A DNA stretch of 49,026 nt from Minisyncoccus sp041650175 (GCA_041650175.1 JBAZLS010000005.1:1-49026), one strand, 5' to 3'; shown: positions 1 to 7,183, counted from the first letter of the stretch. Notes: a model not told the origin generated them from the letters alone. Numbers and translations are program-made.

Positions 1-1
1 A

Positions 2-229
2 TTGATAAATTTCTTGAAGTTTGCTGGCAATTCAATAGATTTAGTATTATTACACGAGGTTGAACCTCTCGACCAATTGACGAAACAGCTTTTAACCTTA
101 TCAGAAAGTGATGACCCAGAAATTGTTTTATTTGCCATAGAAATTTTAGCCAGAATAAATATCTACGGCAACCCGCAAAAAGAAAATATCGACAAAAGAA
201 TTGCTACTTATTTTTCTAATCAATCTTAA
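2..229 (+). CDS. C-terminal fragment of an unrecognised protein
   Basis: Open from the left edge of the window, so this is almost certainly the 3' end of a longer gene; the first in-frame TTG at base 2 need not be a start. The 75 visible residues are acidic and helix-rich, with a stretch (DDPEIVLFAIEILARI) that resembles a HEAT-like helical repeat. That resemblance is only an impression. The gene ends 105 bp before tRNA-Ser(UGA). I do not recognise the family. Confidence 0.45.
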   Translation: MINFLKFAGNSIDLVLLHEVEPLDQLTKQLLTLSESDDPEIVLFAIEILARINIYGNPQKENIDKRIATYFSNQS

Positions 230-334
230 AGCAAAAATTATTCTTTTTTACTGTAATTATTTGAATTAAAAAATTAGAATTTTGTATATTGTAAAATTCC
301 AATTCTTATAGTATATATAGGTTATTGTAAGTTT

Positions 335-422
<88 letters not shown>

Positions 423-537
423 GATTACCAAGTTTGAACCCAGGGTTAAAATTTTGGTGGGATAATTTTTATAAATGTGATTTTTAAAGAGTATTTTTTA
501 GAATGTTGGCACATTTGTAAAATCCTTTTATTTCTTA

Positions 538-543
538 TATAAT
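538..543 (+). promoter_or_regulatory. -10 box for the RM gene, possible leaderless transcript
   Basis: TATAAT lies only 8 bp before the ATG at 552. A normal start point about 7 bp downstream of the -10 would put the mRNA 5' end almost at the start codon, so the message may be leaderless. A TTGGCA at 506-511 is too far away (26 bp) to be a convincing -35. No Shine-Dalgarno sequence is present. Confidence 0.4.
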
Positions 544-551
544 TAATATAT

Positions 552-2846
552 ATGAATAAAGATGATATCTACAATTTATCAATTGAAAGAGATACGGAAA
601 CTTTGATTGACCGTACTTTGGAAAATTTAGGATGGGTTAGTGATCCAAAAAGTCACGAGAGAAATGTGTATAAACAACAACCAAAGACCGTTGAGCAGAA
701 AAAAGCCTTAGGTGGTTTAAGACCGGATTATGTGTTGTATAAATCAAATTCTGATCAGCCAATAATAGTTATCGAAGCAAAGAAAACCCGAAAAAATATA
801 CACGAGGCCTTAAAACAAGGCTTAGATTATGCTCAAAAAATTAAAGCACCTATTGTATTTGCAACAGATGGAATTTTTACCAAAACATTGCATATCAAAA
901 CAAAAAAGCCATTAACTCTTAATGGAGAGGAATTGGATGAACTTATTAAGGAGTACATCGCTTTACAATATATAGATACTAGCGACGTACTTACTAAAGA
1001 CAAGAAGGTTATAGAATCGCGTAAAGAGCTTATAGGTATTTTTGATCAAGCGAATGATATTTTACGAGGGGAAGGCTTACATGCTGGAGTTGATAGATTT
1101 AGTGAATTTGCCAATCTTTTATTTCTAAAAATTATTTCTGAAAGAGAAGATCTAAACGAACAAAACGGTGTTGCTAATGTTATACCAAGAGAATTCAGAT
1201 GGAATTTCTTTAAAAATAAAAATGATAATGAGTTAAAGCAGTATATAAATTCTATAGTATTGAAATACTTTAGAGAAAGGTTTAATGACGCTAATATATT
1301 TACTGATCTTCGAATTCAAAACCCAGAAAGATTAAAAAGGATAATCGACATGCTTGATCCTTTGTCTTTGATAGATACTAATGCTGATATAAAGGGAGAT
1401 GCATTTGAATATTTTTTGAAATCGTATAGCTCTGGCAATAGTAATGATATGGGACAGTACTTTACTCCACGTCATATTGCAAAAACTCTTGTAAAATTAC
1501 TTAATCCTCAACTTGGGGAGAAGGTGTATGATCCTTTTTGTGGTACTGGAGGTATGCTAACCGAGACATTCAAATATATTCACAACCGGATGCCACAAAA
1601 TAAAAATTCAGATGAGATTTTGAGAAAAAATACCGTATACGGGAGGGAGTTAACAAGTATTGCTCGAATTGCGAAGATGAATATGATTCTTATTGGCGAT
1701 GGGCATAGTAATATTCAACAGATGGATAGTTTAGAGAACCCAGTTAAAAACGAATATGATGTGGTCATAACTAACATACCATTTTCTCAAGAAACAGAAT
1801 GGGGTAACTTGTATGATCTGCCGACTAAGAATGGAGATAGTATTTGTTTACAACATTGTCTAAAGTCACTTGATAGTGAAAATGCAAACAGTCGTGCCGG
1901 AATCATAGTGCCGGAAGGTTTTTTATTTGATTCTAAATTTGAAAAAGATAGGGAATGGTTAGTCGAAAAATTTGATTTACAAACAGTAATATCGTTGCCT
2001 TCTGGTGTTTTTTTGCCATACACTCCACAAAAAGCCAGTATTCTTCATGTAAAAATAAAGAATAAATCTGAAAAAAAAGAAAAGATATGGTTTTTTGATG
2101 TAAAATCAGACGGATATACTTTAGATAATTACAGAAAACCTACTAAAAAAAATGATCTAGATAATTTATTAGATGGCATTCATTTTGATGTTTTAGAAAT
2201 TGCAGAAATAAGAAAAAAGAAATATGAACTTTTAAAGTCACTATATACGGCGAATGGAATACCATCGGGAAGATACAAGAGTGTAAGTCTAAAATCAATT
2301 GCTACTGTAACTTTTGGAAATTCTGCACCACAAGATCTAGATTCTTTCGAAGGTGGAATTTATCCATTTATCAGAGTATCCGATCTAGCAAAAGAACATA
2401 TTGCCTTCAATCTTAAAGAAACTAGAGATTTATTGAATGAACAGGGAATTAAAGGATTAAAATTATTTTCTAAAGGAACAATTTTATTTCCTAAGAGCGG
2501 AAAATCTGCGTTAAAAAACCATCGAGGAATACTAGGCTGTGATGCTTATGTTGTGAGTCACTTTGCTTGCATTACACCAAATGAGGATAAAGTAGATCCA
2601 TATTATCTTTTGAATTGTTTGATAAATATTAAAGCCCAAGATATTTTATTGAATGAAGGATATCCATCGATTAGAAGGGGGACATTTGAAGATTTACAAA
2701 TTCCACTACCACCACTAAATGTTCAACATGGCTTAGTTAAAGAAATTAGAGAAATTGTCGAACTGGAAGATAAAGTTAAGGCGTTAAAGAAGAGGCTCGA
2801 TATAAAGTTTGAGGACGATATTCTCGAAAAACAAAATGATGAATAA
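552..2846 (+). CDS. Single-chain restriction-modification enzyme (nuclease + N6-adenine methylase + specificity domain)
   Basis: This 764-residue protein combines three activities usually split among type I subunits. Residues about 1-130 resemble the HSDR_N nuclease domain, with a PD-(D/E)xK signature (P58-D59, then E75-A-K77). Residues about 155-560 are an HsdM-type N6-adenine methylase: GQYFTPR at 301-307, SAM-binding DPFCGTGG at 327-334, and a catalytic motif IV reading N408-I-P-F411 instead of the usual NPPF/Y. Residues about 574-764 form one target-recognition half-domain ending in a coiled-coil-like segment (ELEDKVKALKKRL), as in HsdS. There is no separate HsdR helicase or HsdS nearby, so a type IIG-like enzyme is more likely than a full type I complex (inference). 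It is shorter than usual type IIG proteins (about 1000 aa). It stands alone between tRNA-Ser and an inverted tRNA remnant, which suggests horizontal acquisition. Methylase and TRD calls are firm; the nuclease activity is inferred from motifs. Confidence 0.85.
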   Translation: MNKDDIYNLSIERDTETLIDRTLENLGWVSDPKSHERNVYKQQPKTVEQKKALGGLRPDYVLYKSNSDQPIIVIEAKKTRKNIHEALKQGLDYAQKIKAPIVFATDGIFTKTLHIKTKKPLTLNGEELDELIKEYIALQYIDTSDVLTKDKKVIESRKELIGIFDQANDILRGEGLHAGVDRFSEFANLLFLKIISEREDLNEQNGVANVIPREFRWNFFKNKNDNELKQYINSIVLKYFRERFNDANIFTDLRIQNPERLKRIIDMLDPLSLIDTNADIKGDAFEYFLKSYSSGNSNDMGQYFTPRHIAKTLVKLLNPQLGEKVYDPFCGTGGMLTETFKYIHNRMPQNKNSDEILRKNTVYGRELTSIARIAKMNMILIGDGHSNIQQMDSLENPVKNEYDVVITNIPFSQETEWGNLYDLPTKNGDSICLQHCLKSLDSENANSRAGIIVPEGFLFDSKFEKDREWLVEKFDLQTVISLPSGVFLPYTPQKASILHVKIKNKSEKKEKIWFFDVKSDGYTLDNYRKPTKKNDLDNLLDGIHFDVLEIAEIRKKKYELLKSLYTANGIPSGRYKSVSLKSIATVTFGNSAPQDLDSFEGGIYPFIRVSDLAKEHIAFNLKETRDLLNEQGIKGLKLFSKGTILFPKSGKSALKNHRGILGCDAYVVSHFACITPNEDKVDPYYLLNCLINIKAQDILLNEGYPSIRRGTFEDLQIPLPPLNVQHGLVKEIREIVELEDKVKALKKRLDIKFEDDILEKQNDE

Positions 2847-2870
2847 ATTCAAGATTATCTATCTGCTCAA

Positions 2871-3065
2871 TTAGATGGAATATTCTATTATACTTTTGTC
2901 ATCAACAGATTTTGACATAGATACTTCAAACCATTCAGGATGAACTTTGTAAATTGCCCGTAACTCCTTTATACTTTTATCAATAACCGCGAAACTTAGC
3001 CGTGTTCTCGGTTCAAAGTTCCGGACATCGCCACCGCATAAATTAAGACCACCGAAAGGTAGTCT
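2871..3065 (-). pseudogene. Possible minus-strand coding remnant after the RM gene
   Basis: Within the 317-bp gap after the RM gene, the minus strand is open for 65 codons and reads like protein (segments such as GGDVRNFEPRTRLSFAVIDK and LRAIYKVHPEWFEVSMSK). It has no ATG, GTG or TTG near its 5' end and an in-frame TAA immediately upstream. It may be a truncated gene or chance. I do not recognise a family. Confidence 0.3.
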
Positions 3066-3071
3066 TTATTT
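3046..3071 (+). terminator. Terminator-like hairpin after the RM gene
   Basis: AGACCACC and GGTAGTCT form an 8-bp stem with one mismatch around GAAA, followed by TTATTTTT. It could end the RM transcript, about 200 bp after the stop codon. Confidence 0.4.
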
Positions 3072-3079
3072 TTGCAAAA

Positions 3080-3100
3080 GGGGAGAGAGGGATTCGAACC
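3080..3100 (-). repeat. Inverted remnant of a tRNA-Ser 3' end
   Basis: The 21-base segment reads, on the minus strand, as the T-arm plus acceptor 3' strand of a serine tRNA. It matches 19 of 21 positions of the corresponding part of the tRNA-Ser(UGA) gene at 335-422, and equally 19 of 21 of tRNA-Ser(GCU). The rest of a tRNA is absent. It sits at the far side of the RM gene and may mark an old integration or rearrangement junction. Confidence 0.6.
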
Positions 3101-3163
3101 AATCAGTATTATATTTCAAAAATAACTGATACAATATAATCATTAATAAATTAAAATAAAAAT

Positions 3164-3484
3164 ATGGAAAAATATTGTCAGGCATGTGGAATGCCATTAA
3201 CAAAAAAAGAAGATTTTGCAGGAGGAGACGAGAATTCAAATTTTTGCTTATATTGCGTCAACGAAGATGGCAGTGTTAAATCTTGCGAAGAGATTTTTGA
3301 AGGCGGAGTTCAGTATTTTATAAGCCAGCTTGGAGACGATAGGGTACTAGCGGAAAAAATGGTAAGGAAAAATATGTCCCAATTACCATATTGGAAAGAT
3401 AAGAATTGTGCAATTATAAATGGAGACATGGCAACAGACGAGGAATTTGCAGAGGCGTTAAAGAAAATAGGATATTCTAAATAA
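3164..3484 (+). CDS. Putative zinc-ribbon protein
   Basis: The 106-residue protein opens with YCQACGMPL, and the four cysteines C5, C8, C28 and C31 fit the putative zinc-ribbon family (Pfam zinc_ribbon_2 type), which carries the CxxCGMP signature. The C-terminal half is helical (LAEKMVRKNMSQLPYWKDK). A second, shorter member of the same family lies at 4578-4835 and shares the LP-W-K ending motif. The role in the cell is unknown; metal binding is inferred. TATAAT sits about 25 bp upstream and a hairpin terminator follows at 3501-3522. Confidence 0.8.
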   Translation: MEKYCQACGMPLTKKEDFAGGDENSNFCLYCVNEDGSVKSCEEIFEGGVQYFISQLGDDRVLAEKMVRKNMSQLPYWKDKNCAIINGDMATDEEFAEALKKIGYSK

Positions 3485-3500
3485 AAGTATTTAGTACATA

Positions 3501-3522
3501 GCCACTCTAACGAGTGGTTTTT
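3501..3522 (+). terminator. Rho-independent terminator
   Basis: CCACTC and GAGTGG form a 6-bp stem around TAAC, followed directly by five T residues. It closes the zinc-ribbon gene. Confidence 0.75.
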
Positions 3523-3573
3523 GCTTTTAAAGCTCTTTTCGTGTATTTATTTGGATGTTATAGTTAATCTAAT

Positions 3574-4173
3574 ATGAAGAAACAAAAATTTTATGCATAT
3601 TTAATAGGAGATAAAAAAGGAGTAACTGATAATTGGCCAGAATGCCAGAGTATTGTTTCGGGCAAGCAGGGAGCAAAGTATAAGAGTTTTGAAAGCAAAG
3701 ATGAGGCTGAAATGTGGCTTGAGGCAGGAGCAGATTATGCAATCAAGCACTTGGCAGCTGAAAAAGGCATTTATTTTGACGCAGGTACTGGAGGAGGGAA
3801 TGGCACGGAAATAAATGTTACCGATGAAAATGGAAAGAGCTTGCTTAAAAATATCTTTCCTCCCAAAGAATTAAATCCTAAGGGGCACTATTCTTTAGCA
3901 GGAAAAACTAATAATTTTGGCGAACTGTCAGCTTGCAAATATGCAATCGAAATATCAATCAAATCAGGGAATAAAAAAATCTTTGGAGATAGTAAATTAA
4001 TATTAGATTATTGGTCAAAGGGGTTTATAAAAAAAGACTTACCGCAGGAAACAATTAATCTTGCAAGCGAAGTTAAAAAACTAAGATATGAATATGAAAA
4101 AAGTGGGGGACAGTTAATCCATATTTCAGGAGGAAAAAATCCTGCTGATTTAGGTTTTCATAAAGGAATATAA
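3574..4173 (+). CDS. rnhA: Ribonuclease HI-like protein with N-terminal hybrid-binding domain
   Basis: Residues about 3-52 match the small RNA:DNA hybrid-binding domain found at the N terminus of many RNase H1 enzymes (caulimovirus VI type: YAYLIGDKKGV, then KYKSFESKDEAEMWL). Residues about 64-199 are an RNase H fold with acidic residues in the expected order: D69 in YFDAGTGGG, E117 in NFGELSA, D139 in IFGDSK and D192 in NPADLG. It would cleave the RNA strand of RNA:DNA hybrids during replication or repair. At 199 aa it is normal for the two-domain form. A TATAGT box (3559-3564) lies 9 bp before the ATG, so the transcript may be leaderless. The downstream membrane gene starts only 3 bp after the stop. 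Confidence 0.85.
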   Translation: MKKQKFYAYLIGDKKGVTDNWPECQSIVSGKQGAKYKSFESKDEAEMWLEAGADYAIKHLAAEKGIYFDAGTGGGNGTEINVTDENGKSLLKNIFPPKELNPKGHYSLAGKTNNFGELSACKYAIEISIKSGNKKIFGDSKLILDYWSKGFIKKDLPQETINLASEVKKLRYEYEKSGGQLIHISGGKNPADLGFHKGI

Positions 4174-4176
4174 CAA

Positions 4177-4419
4177 ATGAAATTAAAAACATTAACAAAA
4201 CTATTATTAATAATTCTGTTGACTTTTTTCTTAAAAAAAGAAAATGATTATTTTTACTTTGGCAAAACAATAAATTCAGTTTTTCCGTGTAATCAAGATG
4301 TTGTTAATTCGTTTCCATGCTATGCGAATTGGGATATAGGATTAATCCTGATAGGATTATTATGCTGTTGTTTCTTATTGATTTCGGCTATTATTGATTT
4401 AACAAAACACAAAAAATAA
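4177..4419 (+). CDS. Small membrane protein, unknown
   Basis: This 80-residue protein has an N-terminal hydrophobic helix (LTKLLLIILLTFFL), a short extracytoplasmic-looking loop with two cysteines (FPCNQDVVNSFPCYANW), and a second hydrophobic helix (IGLILIGLLCCCFLLISAII) followed by lysines. The loop layout with paired Cys resembles small proteins of unknown function common in CPR genomes. It starts 3 bp after the RNase H gene and is probably co-transcribed with it. I do not recognise a family. Confidence 0.6.
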   Translation: MKLKTLTKLLLIILLTFFLKKENDYFYFGKTINSVFPCNQDVVNSFPCYANWDIGLILIGLLCCCFLLISAIIDLTKHKK

Positions 4420-4460
4420 TTAAAGAAATAAAATATTTATCTAAAAAAAGCTTTTGACTA

Positions 4461-4545
4461 TATAATTAAGCATAAAAAAGCAATGCCAAGGACTACACTT
4501 AGATATGCAATATGTCTAAGGAGTTAAAAGCTTTGGCAATGGGAA
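4461..4545 (+). ncRNA. Candidate structured leader or small RNA
   Basis: A TATAAT (4461-4466) is followed, close to the predicted start point, by nested inverted repeats. The outer stem is TGCCAAGG (4484-4491) with CTTTGGCA (4531-4538), and the inner stem is TTAGATAT (4499-4506) with ATGTCTAA (4512-4519), 8 bp with one G-U pair. It ends about 35 bp before the second zinc-ribbon gene. It could be a leader structure or an independent small RNA. It matches no riboswitch I know. Confidence 0.35.
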
Positions 4546-4577
4546 AATAATAAATTTAAAAATAAGTAACTAATTAT

Positions 4578-4835
4578 ATGGATAATCTGCAAAGTAAGGA
4601 AAATAATTGTGAAAGTTGCGGAATGCCTCTTAGTGGAAAATTTATTTCAAGATTTGATGCCCATTATTGTGTTTATTGTCAAAATCAAGAAACTGGCGAA
4701 TTAAAAAGTTATGAAAAAGTTAGGGCAGGATCAATAGATGCTGCCGCAAGATTAATGGGAAAATCAATAGAAGAAGCTACTGCAATGGCAGATGAAATAT
4801 TACCAACCCTGCCAAGGTGGAAAAATAATAAATAA
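4578..4835 (+). CDS. Putative zinc-ribbon protein (second copy)
   Basis: This 85-residue protein has the CESCGMPL signature and the cysteine set C11, C14, C31, C34 of the putative zinc-ribbon family, followed by a helical tail ending in LPTLPRWKNNK. It is a diverged paralogue of the protein at 3164-3484 and lacks that copy's last about 25 residues. It ends 13 bp before the next gene, with which it is probably co-transcribed. Function unknown. A possible structured RNA lies just upstream. Confidence 0.8.
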   Translation: MDNLQSKENNCESCGMPLSGKFISRFDAHYCVYCQNQETGELKSYEKVRAGSIDAAARLMGKSIEEATAMADEILPTLPRWKNNK

Positions 4836-4848
4836 TTATATTAAAAAT

Positions 4849-5328
4849 ATGGAAAATAATCATACACAGTGTTGTTCAGAGTTCAAGCCAGAATTATTTG
4901 ACGAAAAAGAACATTTTTGGCAGGACAAAACATTTATAAAAGATGAGGTTATACAATTTATGCATATGCCTTTGAATATGGGTAGTGTCGTTACAAGGAT
5001 GTGGAGCAAAATAAAAAAAGCAGAAGCTAATCCTGCTGATCAAGATTTTTTAATGCTTTGCTATGACCCATCTCCTTGGAAATCAGAGATATATATGACA
5101 ACTACAAAAATTATTCCAAATGCTACAAATATAACTTTATCGGGTACTTTTTTAAGCAAAGTTTTTGATGGCCCATACCAAGATATTCCAAAATTTGTAA
5201 AACAAATGGAAATGTATGTAGCCTCAAAAGGGAAATCAATTTCAAAAATGTATTTTCACTATGCATATTGTCCAAAATGCGCTAAATATTACGGACATAA
5301 TTATATAATTGCTTTTGCGCAAACATAA
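4849..5328 (+). CDS. GyrI-like conserved protein, often labelled hydrolase
   Basis: I place the start at the ATG at 4849, giving 159 aa; an in-frame ATG at 4792 would overlap the preceding zinc-ribbon gene. The protein opens with CCSEFKPELFDEK and contains FLSKVFDGPYQD, then ends with YCPKCAKYYGHNYIIAFAQ. This pattern fits a conserved bacterial family whose members are frequently labelled hydrolase without proof, and whose middle resembles the GyrI-like small-molecule-binding fold. The late CxxC could bind metal or be redox-active. True substrate unknown. Confidence 0.65.
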   Translation: MENNHTQCCSEFKPELFDEKEHFWQDKTFIKDEVIQFMHMPLNMGSVVTRMWSKIKKAEANPADQDFLMLCYDPSPWKSEIYMTTTKIIPNATNITLSGTFLSKVFDGPYQDIPKFVKQMEMYVASKGKSISKMYFHYAYCPKCAKYYGHNYIIAFAQT

Positions 5329-5410
5329 GATTTTGCAGGTCGATACGCAGATTGACGATGGATATTTAATGCGATAAGATGGCACAAATAATAAAATAAA
5401 ATACAAAATA

Positions 5411-6010
5411 ATGGAAGTTCAAAAAGAAAAAACACTTGTAATAATAAAACAAGACGGAGTGCAAAGATCATTGATTGGTGAAATTATCAGCAGGATAGAA
5501 AGGACAGGATTAAAATTAGTAGCAATGAAATTCGCTTTTGCAACTGAAGATCAATGCTGGAAACATTACAACAAAGACGATGTTTGGTTTGAATCAAAAG
5601 GCGGGATTACAGTTAAAAATCGCGAAGCAATGGGTCTTCCAGTAGAAAAACCTGCTATTGAATATGGAAAGGATATTATGAGAGGAAATGTCAATTATAT
5701 GACTTCGGGGCCATTGGTTATGATGATTTGGCAAGGGAACAAAGCTGTTGGAATTGTTAAAAAAATCGTTGGAGGCACAGAACCTCTAACTTCAGATGTA
5801 GGTACTATCCGAGGCGACTTTACTTTGGATTCTTACGAACTTGCAAATATTGATGGCAGAGCAGTAAGAAACCTTATTCATTGTTCCGATCTGAAAGAAG
5901 AAGCTGAAAGAGAAATCAAAGTTTGGTTTACCGAGGCTGAAATTATGAAATATCGTTTAGTGAATGAAGAAATTTTATACGATGTGAATTTAGATGGTAT
6001 TAAAGAATAA
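5411..6010 (+). CDS. ndk: Nucleoside diphosphate kinase, long form
   Basis: The enzyme moves the gamma-phosphate between nucleoside triphosphates and diphosphates through a phospho-histidine. Visible family motifs are VIIKQDGV (residues 10-17), TSGPLVMMIWQG near 98-109, GTIRGDF (131-137) and RNLIHCSD (153-160), with H157 as the catalytic histidine. The usual HGSD reads HCSD here. At 199 aa it exceeds the usual length of about 150: there is an insertion of about 25 residues between the first helical segment and the SGP motif (about 60-90), and a longer C-terminal tail. Long forms like this are known in CPR and archaea, as I recall. A hairpin terminator follows. It appears to be a single-gene unit. 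Confidence 0.93.
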   Translation: MEVQKEKTLVIIKQDGVQRSLIGEIISRIERTGLKLVAMKFAFATEDQCWKHYNKDDVWFESKGGITVKNREAMGLPVEKPAIEYGKDIMRGNVNYMTSGPLVMMIWQGNKAVGIVKKIVGGTEPLTSDVGTIRGDFTLDSYELANIDGRAVRNLIHCSDLKEEAEREIKVWFTEAEIMKYRLVNEEILYDVNLDGIKE

Positions 6011-6014
6011 TTAT

Positions 6015-6049
6015 AAAACTCGTTTGCAAAAGCAAGCGAGTTTTATTTA
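6015..6049 (+). terminator. Rho-independent terminator of ndk
   Basis: AAAACTCG (6015-6022) pairs with CGAGTTTT (6037-6044), extended inward by TTGC/GCAA, and the 3' arm ends in a T-rich run. It begins 4 bp after the ndk stop codon. Confidence 0.85.
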
Positions 6050-6106
6050 ACAGTAAGAAATCTATGATGTATAATGTATTTATTATAAATTTTTTAAAAT
6101 ATAATT

Positions 6107-6379
6107 ATGGAAGAAATATTTACAAAAGAAGAAGCTAAACAATTAGGAGAAAAATTAGGTGTTGATTGGAGCCTTTTTGATGTTGAGCAATTGTGGAAGG
6201 GAATGCAAGTAGAATTAGAGCATGGTACTAGAAATCCAAATACAAATGTCACAAATAATGATAAATTAACGACAGCAAAAATAGCCCTTGCTCATTTAAA
6301 TGAATTTCCCGACTATTATGTTCGTTTGGAAAAGTTAGAGAAAGAAGCTGATGAGTTTTGGGGAAATAAAACAGCCTAA
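6107..6379 (+). CDS. DUF5661 family protein
   Basis: The 90-residue protein carries the pattern VELEHGTRNPNTNVTNND followed by AKIALAHLNEFPDYYVRLEKLEKEA, which I recognise as the DUF5661 family, a small conserved protein common in CPR bacteria and some phages. Function unknown. The first third (FTKEEAKQLGEKLGVDW) looks like a short helical substrate- or protein-binding segment. It is a single-gene unit; the stop codon lies in the loop of its own terminator hairpin. Confidence 0.75.
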   Translation: MEEIFTKEEAKQLGEKLGVDWSLFDVEQLWKGMQVELEHGTRNPNTNVTNNDKLTTAKIALAHLNEFPDYYVRLEKLEKEADEFWGNKTA

Positions 6380-6394
6380 GGCTGTTTTTGTTTT
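6368..6394 (+). terminator. Terminator containing the stop codon of the preceding gene
   Basis: AAAACAGCC (6368-6376) pairs perfectly with GGCTGTTTT (6380-6388); the three-base loop is the TAA stop codon of the DUF5661 gene. A T-rich run follows. The last codons of the gene (KTA) therefore form the 5' arm. Confidence 0.85.
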
Positions 6395-6402
6395 CAGCAC
6401 AC

Positions 6403-6430
6403 TTGACAAATTGTTAGAAATAGATAACAT
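6403..6430 (+). promoter_or_regulatory. Promoter of the DUF2178-XRE operon
   Basis: The -35 is TTGACA (6403-6408), the spacer 16 bp, and the -10 TAACAT (6425-6430). The -10 lies inside the first of two identical operator-like palindromes. Confidence 0.65.
6412..6429. promoter_or_regulatory. Operator-like palindrome 1
   Basis: TGTTA, 8 bp, TAACA. It overlaps the spacer and the -10 of the promoter, so binding would block polymerase. The same architecture recurs at 6438-6455. The likely ligand is the XRE-family regulator encoded in this operon (inference). Confidence 0.6.
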
Positions 6431-6437
6431 ATAAATA

Positions 6438-6455
6438 TGTTAAATAATTCTAACA
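6438..6455. promoter_or_regulatory. Operator-like palindrome 2
   Basis: TGTTA, 8 bp, TAACA: the same half-sites and spacing as the site at 6412-6429, 26 bp further downstream centre to centre, just past the predicted transcription start. Confidence 0.6.
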
Positions 6456-6470
6456 TTAATAATTAAAAAA

Positions 6471-6935
6471 ATGACAACAAAAAATTTTAGGAATATTAGG
6501 ATAATTATCGTAATTGCACTCGCAATGGCAATATCTTATTCGCAAGCCTTTGCTTACCAAAATTACTTCCTTTCAATAGGCATCATGATTTTAGCCGCCT
6601 TGGCAATATATCTGATGAGAAAAAAAGTTAAAGGAGTCTTGGCTGACGAAAGGGATTATGAAACAGGAGGAAAAGCTGCATTGCTTGCTATGCAAATATA
6701 TTGCTGGATGGGAGTAATAGCCATGTTTATCCTGAAATCTCAAGCACATATTAATCCGGCCTATAATGTAGCCGCCACAACCCTAGCTTTTTCGGTTTGT
6801 ATATATATGTTGCTTTACAGTTTTATTTTTCAGTTCAAAAGCAAGAATAAGTTCTGGAACAAGTGGGTTATCTATACTTTTATAGTTTTGCTATTTTTTG
6901 TGGCTATGAGTATTTTCGGGATATTAAAAATGTAA
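6471..6935 (+). CDS. DUF2178-like membrane protein
   Basis: This 154-residue protein has four predicted membrane helices (about 10-27, 31-48, 72-90, 100-118) plus a C-terminal one (about 131-150). After the second helix it carries KVKGVLADERDYETGGKAA, the signature of the DUF2178 family. Such proteins are nearly always encoded beside a small XRE-type regulator, as here: the regulator starts 4 bp downstream. The function is unknown; the pair behaves like a sensor/regulator or self-regulated membrane module in other genomes (established association, not mechanism). Confidence 0.75.
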   Translation: MTTKNFRNIRIIIVIALAMAISYSQAFAYQNYFLSIGIMILAALAIYLMRKKVKGVLADERDYETGGKAALLAMQIYCWMGVIAMFILKSQAHINPAYNVAATTLAFSVCIYMLLYSFIFQFKSKNKFWNKWVIYTFIVLLFFVAMSIFGILKM

Positions 6936-6939
6936 AATT

Positions 6940-7143
6940 ATGAAAAACAGAATCAAAGAATTGAGGACAAAATTAAATATAACCCAAGATGAGCTCGCTC
7001 GTAGTGTTGAGGTACGCAGAGAGACGATAGTGTTTTTAGAACAAGGGAAGTATAATCCCTCATTGAATCTTGCTTATAATATAGCAAAAAAATTAGGAGT
7101 AAAAATAGACGATTTATTTATTTTTGAAAATAAGAAAAAATAA
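6940..7143 (+). CDS. XRE-family HTH transcriptional regulator
   Basis: The 67 residues are a single Cro/CI-type helix-turn-helix domain: MKNRIKELRTKLNITQDELA, then VRRETIVFLEQGKYNPSLNLAYNIAKKLGVKIDDLF. This compact form is typical of regulators paired with DUF2178 membrane proteins. Co-transcribed with the upstream gene (4-bp gap). The two TGTTA-N8-TAACA palindromes in the operon promoter are the obvious candidate binding sites, which would make the operon autoregulated (inference). A bidirectional terminator follows. Confidence 0.9.
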   Translation: MKNRIKELRTKLNITQDELARSVEVRRETIVFLEQGKYNPSLNLAYNIAKKLGVKIDDLFIFENKKK

Positions 7144-7149
7144 CAAATA

Positions 7150-7179
7150 AAAAACACTGCAAGAAGAAGCAGTGTTTTT
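7150..7179. terminator. Bidirectional terminator
   Basis: AAAAACACTGC (7150-7160) and GCAGTGTTTTT (7169-7179) form a perfect 11-bp stem with A and T runs on the two sides. It serves the XRE operon on the plus strand and the convergent glycine/proline-rich gene on the minus strand. Confidence 0.85.
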
Positions 7180-7183
7180 CAAT

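Noticed and set aside
4792..4848. Earlier start for the GyrI-like gene
   Set aside because: It would overlap the zinc-ribbon gene by 44 bp and adds residues unlike the family; ATG 4849 fits better.
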